Shown in pieces: positions 43,497 through 52,550 of a DNA stretch of 64,000 nucleotides. The position numbers and the translations under genes were made by a program. Positions within the stretch are counted from its first letter, which is position 1; every line of letters begins with the position of its first letter. The notes below the pieces were generated by a model. That model was not told where the DNA came from. It saw only the letters and a program-made list of their open reading frames with translations, and did no database searches. This stretch comes from Thiorhodovibrio litoralis. GTDB lineage: Bacteria; Pseudomonadota; Gammaproteobacteria; Chromatiales; Chromatiaceae. The stretch is taken from the NCBI RefSeq assembly GCF_033954455.1, contig NZ_CP121473.1, forward strand, positions 4,450,501 to 4,514,500. The letters are read 5' to 3'.

Positions 43497-45359
43497 TTAG
43501 GCATCAGGGCGCTCACCCGTGATGGCATCGGCATCGATTGTGGCCTCGGCCTGTCCAATGGGGGAGGCCTTGGCGGATTTTTTCAGTCGGGCGATGATCT
43601 GGGATACGTCCTCGAGCGTGAAGGCGGCAGCGGTCGCGGGAATCCAGAGCATCGCGGCGCTGCAGCTCAGCAGCGGGAACCTCACCAGGTCTCCGTGCCG
43701 ATTGGTGGCCTCGATATAGCCGCGCTCGCGGGTGGCCGCGTCGTATAAGCTCTGCGCTTCGTGCTGGAATTGGTCGAGCAGGTCGGAAACGCGCTGGTGG
43801 ACATCCTCGTGTACCAGCGCGCGGAATCCGGCGAAAAAATCATCGCCGCCGACATGACCGATGAAGCAGGACTGTCGCGGGAGCAGCTTGCGCAGCAGGT
43901 CGGCAAAGAGCGCGATGGCGCGGTCGCCAATGCGAAAGCCATAGGTGTCGTTGAAGGGCTTGAAGTTGTCGAAGTCGAAATACACCAGGCAATAGTCCTG
44001 GCAATGGTCTTCAAGCACTTGCTGCACGTAGTCGATGATGGTGTTGTTGCCGGGTAGGCGCGTGAGCGGGTTCTGGTCCCGGGCCGCGGCCAGGTTCTTG
44101 CTGTCGACAATCTGCAACAGCGCCGCCTGGGAGATGAAACCGGCGTAGGTGAAGTTCTCGGTCATGATCATGCCCGGCGGGCTGTCGGCGGCGGCGTAGG
44201 CCTCGAGCAGGCGCTCGGCGGGACAGTGGATGTCGATGCTGGGGCAGGGGGTGAGAAAATCAATCAGGCGTTTGCGGTACGCGCTATTGGAGAGCAACTC
44301 GCGGCCGTAGCTTGAGTAGATGTAGCGCTTGAGGTCTTTCTCACACACCAGGCCCCGGGGCTTGTCGGCGCGGTCGAGCACAGGAAAGAAGCTGCATTCG
44401 CTGTGGTGCTTGAACAGGTCGAAAACCTTGCGCATGTCGTCGTCTTCGCGCAAGGTCGGCAGTTGCTGGATGCGGCTGAGAATCAGCGTCGAGTCGCTAT
44501 CGGACTGACGCCGGGATGGGCCCACCGTCCGCGGCACAATGCTGTAACTGGAGGCGAGGCGCGCAATCTTTGTTGTCGGGCGGGCGATAAAGAAACCCTG
44601 GGCGAGATCGCAGCCGATATCGCGACAGGCGGTCAGCTCGTCGGCAGTTTCCACTCCCTCGGCAACCACCTGGACGCCCAGCGTGTGGGCGAGGTGCACG
44701 GCATTCTCGACGAACAGGCGCCGCTTGTGATCCCGCGCGATGGATGAGATGAAAAAGCGGTCGATTTTGATCAGATCCGGTGGAAACTCGTACAAGAGCT
44801 TCAGGCCCGAGTAGCCGGTGCCGAAGTCGTCGATCGCGAACAGAAAACCCTTTTGGCGCAGGCGTTCCACGGCGAGCCGCGCTTGCGGCTGCGCGGTCAG
44901 GTCTTGCAGTTAGGTCAGCTCGAAGCAGATGGTGGGGGTGGGAAGTCCGTGGCGGCTTAGGCAGTCATGCGTCATTTGGCCCCTGCGCGGTTCCTTGATC
45001 AGGCTGCGCGAGTCGAGATTGAACAGCAAACGTGCCTGGCCGATGTTGGCGCCGATGTTGGTGATGGCCGCGAAGCTGTCAATGGCCTTGTCGCGCAGGG
45101 CGCTTTCCAGTTCGAGTAGGCTGCCCGCCTCATCGGCACCGTCGAAGAGTCGCGCGACGCTGGGAAAATCGATCCGCTCGAGTCCGCGCAGCAGTGCCTC
45201 GAAGCCAAAGACGGCGCCGGTGTGAATGTTGACGATGGGCTGGAAGGCATAATCCAGCTTCTCGCACAGGGCGCACACCGCGAATCCATTAATGGGAGGC
45301 GAGAAATCAGGCGGATAGGGCATGTGAATGTCCGAGGGGCGCGCAATGTGAATGCTCAT
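43497..45359 (-). pseudogene. EAL-CBS-GGDEF cyclic-di-GMP protein with in-frame TAA
   Basis: The order is EAL phosphodiesterase (FEALLRG, then FAIDDFGTGYSGL and VAEGVET), a CBS-like pair (about the middle) and a C-terminal GGDEF-like domain with HVGGDDFF. ATG 45359 starts the protein. A TAA at 44910-44912 interrupts the EAL domain right after CFELT, and the same frame continues with LQDLTAQPQARLAVERLRQ. The upstream part alone would lack the catalytic DDFGTGYS loop. It could be a dead gene, a read-through case or a single-base error. The two pieces otherwise show no decay. Confidence 0.8.
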
Positions 45360-45429
45360 GCGGCTTGTCTTCCTGAATGACGGGGAATGAACGAGCAAAC
45401 GCGCCCCGGGCTGACCCTCTTAGCTTGGA

Positions 45430-46210
45430 TCAATCGCTGTCGTGCAGTGCATCGAGTGCGGCCTCGGTGATATCGGGCGCCAGTGGCAGATAGCCTAGGG
45501 AGCCGGCGGTAATCTTGATGCGCTGGGCGACGCCCTCGTTGCCGCGAGCAGTCATGGTGCCGCCGGGCCAGTCGATGACCTTGGCCGCGCCGAATTGCTG
45601 GCTCCAGCCGTCGTGAATGGCGCTGAGATGATTGGTGAAGGCAAAGGTGGTTCCGCTCGCGTCCTGCCGCGCCACCAGTTGAATCAACTTGGCGGGCAGA
45701 TCGAGATCAGGATTGGCGGCGGCAATGCGCGGATCATCCCAACGGGCCACCTTGCCGAGAAAAATCTCCGGATACAGCTCGCGCGGGAGCCGCAGCGGTC
45801 CGTCCACCCCCGGCAGGTTGTAAACCAGCGCGATCATGCCTGCGGTAATGGGGATTTGGGCAAAATCCCAGTCCACCGCGTCTGCTTGCCCTTGCGTGAC
45901 CGGTGCATCCGTGGTGCCAATGTCGGTCTCCCCAGCCAAGAAGCGCTTGACGCCCTCGCCACTGCCGATGGAATCGTAATGGATGGCGATCTCGGGGTGC
46001 TTGGCGACATAGTCCGCGCGCCATTGCTCGAACAAGGGGGGCGGCGAAGGACGAGCCCGCGATCAGAATGGTGTTGGTTGGACTTGCCTCGCTCGCCTGG
46101 CTGTCATGCGCGCTTGCCGGTTGGGCGTCTGGACTTGGCTGGCAACCAGCGAGGGCGACGGCAAGACAGCCAAGAATGGTGGCGAAAAGCGGACGGATGT
46201 TGCGGAACAC
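45430..46210 (-). pseudogene. PstS-like phosphate-binding lipoprotein with homopolymer frameshift
   Basis: The N-terminal frame (MFRNIRPLFATILGCLAVAL, then AGCQPSP) is a lipoprotein signal with lipobox Cys and ends ILIAGSSFAAPL. The C-terminal frame starts FEQWRADYVAKHPEIAIHYD and continues with SIGSGEGVKRFLAGETDIG and DASGTTFAFTNHLS, all typical of PstS-type binding proteins. The frames join at six Gs (46036-46041 on the plus strand); one fewer base restores a single frame. It is shorter than pstS at 61425. A Pho-box-like site lies upstream at 46334-46351. Confidence 0.8.
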
Positions 46211-46333
46211 TTGACCTTACCCCTGAAGAATCCTGAAGCGGCGAAGGACTCCGGGCGGCTAGAAAAGGGGATGGCCAGAAGCCGCCCGGATACCCACTGC
46301 GATCGAACTATAACGCCGCGAGATCAAGGATAG

Positions 46334-46351
46334 GTGACGGTTCGATGACGG
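46334..46351 (-). promoter_or_regulatory. Pho box-like site upstream of PstS-like gene
   Basis: On the minus strand the site reads CCGTCAT, CGAA, CCGTCAC, two half-sites at 11-bp spacing that match 6 and 5 of 7 bases of the CTGTCAT consensus. Another CTGTCAT on the same strand lies at 46366-46372. The CGAA spacer recurs in two other sites of this window. The rest of the 219-bp gap 46211-46429 holds nothing else I recognise. Confidence 0.5.
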
Positions 46352-46429
46352 CCAGATTGCGTCGCATGACAGACCCGGTTGGCGCGGGACGCTTTGTGCC
46401 GAGCGATGCGACGAGGCGGGGTCATGAGC

Positions 46430-47128
46430 TCAGTCCGCGGCGGGCTTGGCCTCCATGCTGGCCGCTTCGCGGAAGTAGCCTTCCAACTCCAGGCCGTAGT
46501 CGATGGCGCGGCCGAGCTCGGCGGTGAACTTCTCGACCGCGCCGGCGGAATTCGCCAAGGCCAGGTCGTGCGCGGTGGAGTCCACGGCGCCGGCGGCGCG
46601 CTCGGTGTAGGTTTTGGTCTGACCGGTGGCATCGAGCTGGAAGGGACCGGTCAGCTCGCGCGGGTCGACACGGTTGAGGATGGCCAGATTGCGGTTGAGG
46701 TCGGCGATGGATTCGATCAGCTGTTGCTTCACGCGCAGATAGCGTGACAGATACTCGGTAAAGGTGGCATAGGCGTTGAGGTTGCCGATGTTGGCCGGGT
46801 CGGTCAGATACTCGGGTGTCCATTGCACGTCGAGCACGTTGAAATAGTTCTGGAAATCGAACAGATCCACTTCCGCGTCCGCGCGCGCGAGCATCTGGTA
46901 GGCACCGCTCAGGGCTTCCTCGACCCAGCGCTCGCGGTCTTTCCAATCCTTTCGGTTGCCCTGCATCTCGGCGGTGTCGAAATCATTGCCGCCAAAATCA
47001 AAAGCGCCGAATTTCTTGAAGAAATCGCCCAGGCTGCCGGCTTGGGCGGTCGCGATCTGGCCGAGACCGAGCGCGAGGAGCAGCGACAGAGTCGCGGCAA
47101 GACGGGAGCAAATGTTGGTCTGTTTCAT
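46430..47128 (-). CDS. Secreted/periplasmic protein of unknown function
   Basis: The 232-aa protein starts at ATG 47128 (the frame is open 14 codons further upstream). It has a signal peptide (LAATLSLLLALGLGQIATAQA). The mature protein begins GSLGDFFKKFGAFDFGGNDF and is mostly helical, with aromatic/acidic segments (VDLFDFQNYFNVLDVQWTPEY) and long helices (YLSRYLRVKQQLIESIADLN). I do not recognise the family. It lies between two solute-binding-protein genes on the same strand, so it may belong to the same periplasmic system. Confidence 0.7.
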   Translation of the reverse strand: MKQTNICSRLAATLSLLLALGLGQIATAQAGSLGDFFKKFGAFDFGGNDFDTAEMQGNRKDWKDRERWVEEALSGAYQMLARADAEVDLFDFQNYFNVLDVQWTPEYLTDPANIGNLNAYATFTEYLSRYLRVKQQLIESIADLNRNLAILNRVDPRELTGPFQLDATGQTKTYTERAAGAVDSTAHDLALANSAGAVEKFTAELGRAIDYGLELEGYFREAASMEAKPAAD

Positions 47129-47308
47129 AAGGGGTCTCCGTCTGGTCAAAATGTTTTCTGATTCCGCCAAGTCAGGCGGTTTTGCATTGTCCGATTTGGA
47201 TTGGATCGGGAGCTGGTCGGCGGGGCGTCCTGGCGATTGGGCCTTGGCTTTCGTCGCGACGCGTCTAATGACGCAATGCGCATGAAGGGCAATAAAGCCG
47301 CGGGGCGA

Positions 47309-48841
47309 CTACAACCGCAACCCGCTGGGATCGCCGAGTTCATCATAGGTTTGGATCAGCGCTTGAATCACATCCCCATTTTGCCGCGGAATCAAGACTT
47401 GTGAGGCTTTGATCAAGTCCGGAATCAGCCCGTTGGCCTCGACGAAGTCACCGAAGACCTGGTTCATCTCCGCGTTGGTGATCTCGGTGCTGACCGGGCG
47501 GAAGCCTTCTTTTTGCAAGGCCAGCAGCTGCATGTCGCGGGTGAGCAGATAATCCTTGAAGCGCTTGGCGGCCTCGACTTGCTCGCGCGAATTGCCATGG
47601 CGCAGGGTGTAATAGGGGTGATCCGATACCAGATTGTACTTGGGATAGCGGATCATGGGCTTGGCGCCGTCCGGGTCGTTGGCGTCGCGGATGAAGGCAA
47701 GCTTGACCGCCAGCTTCTCGTAAATATAGACGGTCGTCAGCGGTTGGCCGCCGTAGCCGGCTTGCATCAGGGGCTCGGCCAGCTTGCCGGTGCTGGTCTT
47801 GCTTTGATCCGACATGAACTTAATAAAGGCCAGATATGCCTGGAAGTCGGGGTTTTCCAAATCCTCCAAGCGCAGGGTGTAGCGGCCGCGTTCCTTGGCG
47901 AAGAACTCGAACGCCATGGTCACCAGGGCCACCGCGCCCGAGTTTGAGCTGGACGGGCGGGTAAAGCCGAACTGATACAGCCGGCCATTGGGGTCGACGG
48001 GGTCACCCTTGAGCTCGCGGTGGAAAATCTCAGTGATGGTATCGAAGCTCATCGATTTCTGGAGCTTGTCATCGATGGCCTGCTGCACCGGCGCTCAGGT
48101 GACGAAGACCATGGGGCTGCGGGCGACGGATTCGTCGGTTTCAAACAGCTTGCCACCAGTGAAGGCGTCCTCCACCACACCGCGAAAGATGCTCGAGGCC
48201 GGCGCCCAGACCTGATATTCGTTGCGGCCTTGGTGCATGGATTTGCCGTCGCGAATCAGGCTGCCGGATTTGATCGAACCGATTTTGTCGATGGTGATGC
48301 GAATCGGCTTGCCGTCGATGCTTTTCAGGTCAGGATCGGCCATGAACCGCTGCGCGGCCTCCTCGAACCAGCCGCGCTTTTCCGAGCCGGCGGCGATCTT
48401 CACCTCGATGACGTCTCTATCCTCGGGCACCGGGTATTGGACGTGTTGCTTGCCGCCGGTGCTTGGCGTGACCTTGACCGGCGCGACCTTGAGCTGTTCC
48501 TCGGCGACGATGGTGTCGATGGCGGTTTCGTTGTCCTTCGGCAGCACCTTGGGCGCCGGACTCTCGGGCGTGCTCTCGAGTTGCTGATCGGGCGCCTGCT
48601 TGGTTGGTGTCGGGGCTGGTGTCGGGGCTGGCGCCGAGGCTTGCGCGGGTGTCGAGCCCGATGCCGAACCGGGCGCCGATTGGGGCTTGGCCTGCACCTT
48701 GGACAGGTCGACGTTCAGCTCGCCGAAGTCGAAGAGCTTCTCCGCCGCCGTGGCGGTGGATGGAAGACTGGCGAAGGCGAGCGCGAGCGTCAGGATGGTC
48801 GCTAACGCCGAAAAATGCATCTGCGTGGATTTCGCATTCAT
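47309..48841 (-). pseudogene. Solute-binding protein (SBP_bac_11-like) with in-frame TGA
   Basis: From ATG 48841: a signal peptide, a Pro/Ala/Thr-rich linker (about residues 50-95), then a periplasmic binding fold (IEVKIAAGSEKRGWFEEAAQRF, NEYQVWAPASSIFRG). A TGA at 48095-48097 follows SPMVFVT. The same frame goes on with APVQQAIDDKL and the second lobe to 47309. At this position relatives usually have Trp, one base away from TGA. The second lobe resembles the binding domain of the 49584-51353 protein. The 180 bp between this gene and the unknown secreted gene contain only a weak 5-bp-stem hairpin near 47165. Confidence 0.75.
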
Positions 48842-48932
48842 CTGGATCACCGGGTTTCTTTCATCTCAGTCTGTGCCGAAACATCTGCCGTGCCAGACTC
48901 CGCCCATGTTTGAATCAGCGCCAATTTGAGGA

Positions 48933-49253
48933 TCAGTCGATTGAGACCTCGGCATAGCTCCCAGGAATCGCCGACCCCAGAGCAGCAACAATGGTCGCGG
49001 ACGCTGCGCGGATGCGCGGCCAACTCGTCGTTTCGAGCACCAGTATGGCCATGGATCGGCCACTCAGATCCTGTTGATGCTTCAGGTTTTTGTCTGTTGT
49101 CAGAAAGACCTCGAAGCCATCGGCCTCAGCTGCCGCAAGGAGTTTTCCGTTCTCTAGTCGCGACCAGCCGCGCTCGTACACTGTTACGACATCCTGACCA
49201 GGAAGCAGGCGCCGCAAGGGCACTGGTACACCTTGGTCGAATAAAATTCGCAT
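48933..49253 (-). CDS. DUF5615 PIN-like toxin
   Basis: The 106-aa PIN-like protein begins MRILFDQGVPVPLRRLLPG and has VFLTTDKNLKHQQDL, the acidic residues typical of DUF5615 (VapC45-like) putative RNases. It starts immediately after the DUF433 stop (TGA directly followed by ATG), so the two form a toxin-antitoxin operon. It is inserted among the solute-binding-protein genes. Confidence 0.85.
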   Translation of the reverse strand: MRILFDQGVPVPLRRLLPGQDVVTVYERGWSRLENGKLLAAAEADGFEVFLTTDKNLKHQQDLSGRSMAILVLETTSWPRIRAASATIVAALGSAIPGSYAEVSID

Positions 49254-49484
49254 TCAGGCCGCGGCTAAAGCGCTTGCCGCGACATAGTCCAAAACGGCAC
49301 GGACCTGATCAGCGCTGACGCCAGGAAACAGCTCAGCAAATTGCACAACGGTCATGCCATCCTCGAGGTTCTCGAACAAGGCGGCCACCGGTACCCGGGT
49401 GCCGCGAAAGACCCAGGCACCACTGACACGCTTGCTACTGCGTTCCAGTACTGAGCAATCGGACCAGTCAATCATGGTAAACAA
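49254..49484 (-). CDS. DUF433 antitoxin
   Basis: The 76-aa protein has the DUF433 pattern: WVFRGTRVPVAALFENLEDGMT, then FAELFPGVSADQVRAVLDYV, a small winged-helix-like fold that pairs with DUF5615 toxins. The start is ATG 49484 or ATG 49475. It directly abuts the toxin gene. The 99 bp upstream to the VWA gene show no clear promoter. Confidence 0.85.
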   Translation of the reverse strand: MFTMIDWSDCSVLERSSKRVSGAWVFRGTRVPVAALFENLEDGMTVVQFAELFPGVSADQVRAVLDYVAASALAAA

Positions 49485-49583
49485 AGCTCCTAGGCTGTCA
49501 GGTAACCACGCGATTCCGAGTGAGATTCAGGGTGTGATTCGGGCCGTGGGAACGAGACAAAGTCAAAGCAACTGCGGGCCAAA

Positions 49584-51353
49584 TCACAATAAATCGCTGA
49601 AGCGCTGGAAGATGGCGCGAATCTCGCCGGAGTCGCCGCGACGGGTCTCGCCGCCGGCGGACTCGGTGATGGCGGTCAACTCGCGGTCGTCGGCCTTCTC
49701 GCCGAAGGCGACGCCAAACACCGGAATGCGGCATTGTGGATCGCCAAAATAGCCCCCCTGGCCGTCCGCCTGGCTGTAGCCGATTTTTTCGATCAGTTCA
49801 TCGGTGGTGATCTTGTAGGCATTGTCCTTGCCGTCGGTCAGCACCACGATGACGCGGATCGCGGACTGGTCGGCATGGGCTTTCTGGTCGGCGCAGATGT
49901 CCTCCCAAGCCTCGGCGATGGCGCCGCGCATGGCGGTGCCGCCCTTGGGACGCGCGCGCCCGAGTGTCTCCGCGAGCTTCTGCTTGCCGGCGGCGTCCAT
50001 GGCAATGGGCTGACCCTTGGGGGTCAGGTCCGAATAGGCCACGGCATAGTCATAGAACAAGAGCGCGAGCCGATCCTGATCCTGCATGCGGTTGGCCAGT
50101 AGCTCGGCACTCTCCACCGCCATCTCCATGCGGCTGCGCATCGTGCCGCGTTCGGCATCGCGAATTTTCGCGTCCATGCTGCCGGAGCGGTCGATAATCA
50201 GGTAGGCAATGGCCTCGTTCTTGATGCCGCGGAAGGCATCGCGCACGGCTTGCACCACCGCCCCGCTGGGCGCGGCCAGAAAGCGATGCACGGTATCGAA
50301 AGGCTGCACGCCGTTCTCGGCGTTCCAGACCTTGTCATAAATCCCCTGGTCGATATCCAGCGCCACCCCGGGGCGAAAGCCGTATTGCAACGCCTGCGCC
50401 TGCACTGGCGGCGACATCAGATACTCGAAATAGCGCTTGGCCCCTTCCTGCTCGTCGGCGTCGACCCAGTCGCGCTTGACGATGGCGAAGGGATGATTGC
50501 TGACAAAGGTGCCTTCGCGCGGGTAGACCGCGACCAGCCGCGGATAGCCGAGCTGGTCCTGGCGGATGCTGTTGTTGGCCTGGATGACATCACTCTCGTA
50601 GAGCACCGCAGCATCGGCGTATTGGGGGCCGCCCTGGGTCATCTTCTTGGCATAGAAACCGGTCGAGGCGCCATAGTGAATGACATGCTCATGCACCTTC
50701 TCGACGAACTCCCGCACCTTGGGGTCATCGACCGCGCTCATCGACAGGCGCGCGACGGGATTGCCGCTCGCCACTTCCGCACCCGCGAAGAACTGCGCCA
50801 CCAGCGCCGAGAGCCCGCTGTTGGAGCGCTCGGGGTTGGTCTGGCCGTAGCGGATCGCGTCGGCGCCGGCCTGCTCGAACAGGCTCTTCCAGCCGACGGC
50901 ATCGGCCCCGCCGAGACGCTCGACCACCGGCTCCCAGGCGGCGATGACCACCGGGGAGGAGACCAAGAAGCCGTCGATGCCGAGCAGCTCGCCGGCGCCT
51001 GCCTCGGTGCTTTCGTGGTTGATGAGATTGACATAGAGATCGGACGCCGGGCTGGTGGCATGGACCTCCTCGGGACCGGAGCCACCGTTCATGATTTCGT
51101 TGACGCTATCGCCCGAACCCTTGGGGATGGCGTTGACGCAGATGGGCTTGCCGGAGGCGGTCTTCACGCCCTCGGCGTTGAATGCCTCGGTCGCTTCATG
51201 GATCCAGGCGGCTTTCTCCGAGCCGTAGGTGAAGCGCACCACCACTTGATCATCGGCGGGAGTACAAGTATTCGCCTGCTTGGCGGTCACGAGCGATGGC
51301 AGACAAAGCGCAAGCAAGAGTGCCGCGAAGGACAAGGGTGTTGAATAACGCAT
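49584..51353 (-). CDS. Periplasmic solute-binding protein fused to von Willebrand A domain
   Basis: The 589-aa exported protein has a signal peptide (STPLSFAALLLALCLPSLVTA). The N-terminal periplasmic binding domain (VRFTYGSEKAAWIHEATEAF, VHATSPASDLYVNL, YADAAVLYESDVIQANNS, FVSNHPFAIVKRDW) is of the SBP_bac_11 type related to PstS-like proteins. The C-terminal VWA domain has an intact metal-ion-dependent adhesion site: DRSGSM, GGTAMRGA and LTDGKDN. There is no membrane anchor after the VWA domain. The combination suggests ligand-dependent protein-protein contact in the periplasm; the ligand is unknown. It is the only intact binding protein of the 45-51 kb group. Confidence 0.85.
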   Translation of the reverse strand: MRYSTPLSFAALLLALCLPSLVTAKQANTCTPADDQVVVRFTYGSEKAAWIHEATEAFNAEGVKTASGKPICVNAIPKGSGDSVNEIMNGGSGPEEVHATSPASDLYVNLINHESTEAGAGELLGIDGFLVSSPVVIAAWEPVVERLGGADAVGWKSLFEQAGADAIRYGQTNPERSNSGLSALVAQFFAGAEVASGNPVARLSMSAVDDPKVREFVEKVHEHVIHYGASTGFYAKKMTQGGPQYADAAVLYESDVIQANNSIRQDQLGYPRLVAVYPREGTFVSNHPFAIVKRDWVDADEQEGAKRYFEYLMSPPVQAQALQYGFRPGVALDIDQGIYDKVWNAENGVQPFDTVHRFLAAPSGAVVQAVRDAFRGIKNEAIAYLIIDRSGSMDAKIRDAERGTMRSRMEMAVESAELLANRMQDQDRLALLFYDYAVAYSDLTPKGQPIAMDAAGKQKLAETLGRARPKGGTAMRGAIAEAWEDICADQKAHADQSAIRVIVVLTDGKDNAYKITTDELIEKIGYSQADGQGGYFGDPQCRIPVFGVAFGEKADDRELTAITESAGGETRRGDSGEIRAIFQRFSDLL

Positions 51354-51539
51354 GGCAGTAGCCTTTGTCTCACAAGAGGGCGATTGCATCGGTTTGATGC
51401 AAGGGATTGGCCGGAACAAGTTTCGACAGTCGGATAATGCCAGAAGCTCGAGCCGACAACCAACCCAAAAGGCATTAGCAAACAGCTGAAAAGGCGGTCT
51501 TTTTGCCGCGCATCAACAAAGATCGGGAAAGCTCGGAAG

Positions 51540-51557
51540 CGGTCATCGAATCGTCAT
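51540..51557 (+). promoter_or_regulatory. Pho box-like site between VWA gene and PDC-sensor remnant
   Basis: On the plus strand the site reads CGGTCAT, CGAA, TCGTCAT, half-sites at 11-bp spacing matching 6 and 5 of 7 consensus bases. It lies in the divergent region 51354-51650 and could serve the plus-strand PDC/MFS genes, or the minus-strand VWA gene if read in reverse. Nothing else is recognisable there. Confidence 0.5.
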
Positions 51558-51653
51558 CAATGCAGCGTAGTCTTTTGCGCTTTTTTTTCCGCTCAGAGAG
51601 CGCACCGAGCTACTCGATGCCTTCGGCCATCACCAGGATACCCTGCCACCGAC

Positions 51654-52550
51654 ATGCTCGCTGGAGACAAGAACCAGCGCTTCAGTGCTTGGTTGCGCGA
51701 GCATTACGTGGTCGACGCTACCGTAGCAAAAGGTTAGTGTGTCTCAGTGTGGGGCGATCGGGCGCAGCTCAACAGCGTTTTGATGGATGGATGCCGACAT
51801 ATTCCGTCCTGCAGTGCGTTTTTTGTTGTGGATCTAGCAGGCCGTCAGATCAGCGACACGGTAAGCGCACTCGGAGCTGAACCGAGGGACTTCGGGCGCG
51901 ATCGTTCGACGCGTCCCTATATGCGTGAGGCGGTTCCCGCGTGGGGCTTCCTGCTCTCGGATGCCTATGTCGGGCTGGTATCGCATCGCCCATCGCTGAC
52001 CGCCTTGCACGTCGTGCGCCGCGACTTCGAGCTGCTGGGTTACGTCGGCGCAACCTTCAATCTCAAGGACCTACCGGTGACGGCGAAGCTCTACGAAGAC
52101 CTGCCCCACTGGCTGCAGATCAAAGGCGACCCGTCGATTCGTAACACGGTCTTGCTGCAGACTCGGGTTGAGAGCCCCATGGATCAGAACCTGGATCAAG
52201 TCCTCTCGGTGATTGAGGAGTTGCTGGTCGAGCGGGGAATGTTTCAGGGTGTCGTTCACTTCGCGAGCAGTCGAGCAACGATTTGGACCCTGGATGACCC
52301 ATTGCGCTACCGCATCCTCGATCATGAGGCGCTCTCGGACCCGGACATTTGCCTCGCCTATCCCTGTCGGGTCTATTCAGCTGAGACTGTGATCCCGCAG
52401 GAGAGTATCTCGCCGATTCTCAAGGCGCTGAAGGATCTGCGCTTGATGGACGATACCGGCGAGTGTGCATTGATTGGTAATCGGGTCGTCACGCCAATCC
52501 GGTACTTTCTGGAATCTGTATTCGCGAGAGCAATGGAGCAAAGACCATGA
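51654..52550 (+). pseudogene. PDC/Cache-like sensor domain protein, 5' part degenerate
   Basis: From 51747 the frame encodes a PDC-like sensor fold (AFFVVDLAGRQISDTVSALG, RDRSTRPYMREAVPAWGFLL, SDAYVGLVSHRPSLTALHVV, YVGATFNLKDLPVT). In the same frame upstream, FSAWLREHYVVDATVAKG looks homologous to the missing first helix but is cut by TAG at 51735-51737. Further upstream the plausible continuation (TELLDAFGHHQDTLPP) is in another frame. GTG 51747 could restart a truncated product. Its stop overlaps the MFS start (ATGA), so some translation coupling may remain. Confidence 0.65.

Noticed and set aside
47160-47180. Terminator between the unknown secreted gene and the binding protein
   Set aside because: The 5-bp stem has its T run on the plus strand, whereas the genes are on the minus strand.
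48095-48097. TGA as a selenocysteine codon
   Set aside because: No stem-loop suited to a SECIS element is obvious after it, the surrounding position fits Trp, and neighbouring genes carry other kinds of lesions, so mutation or error is simpler.
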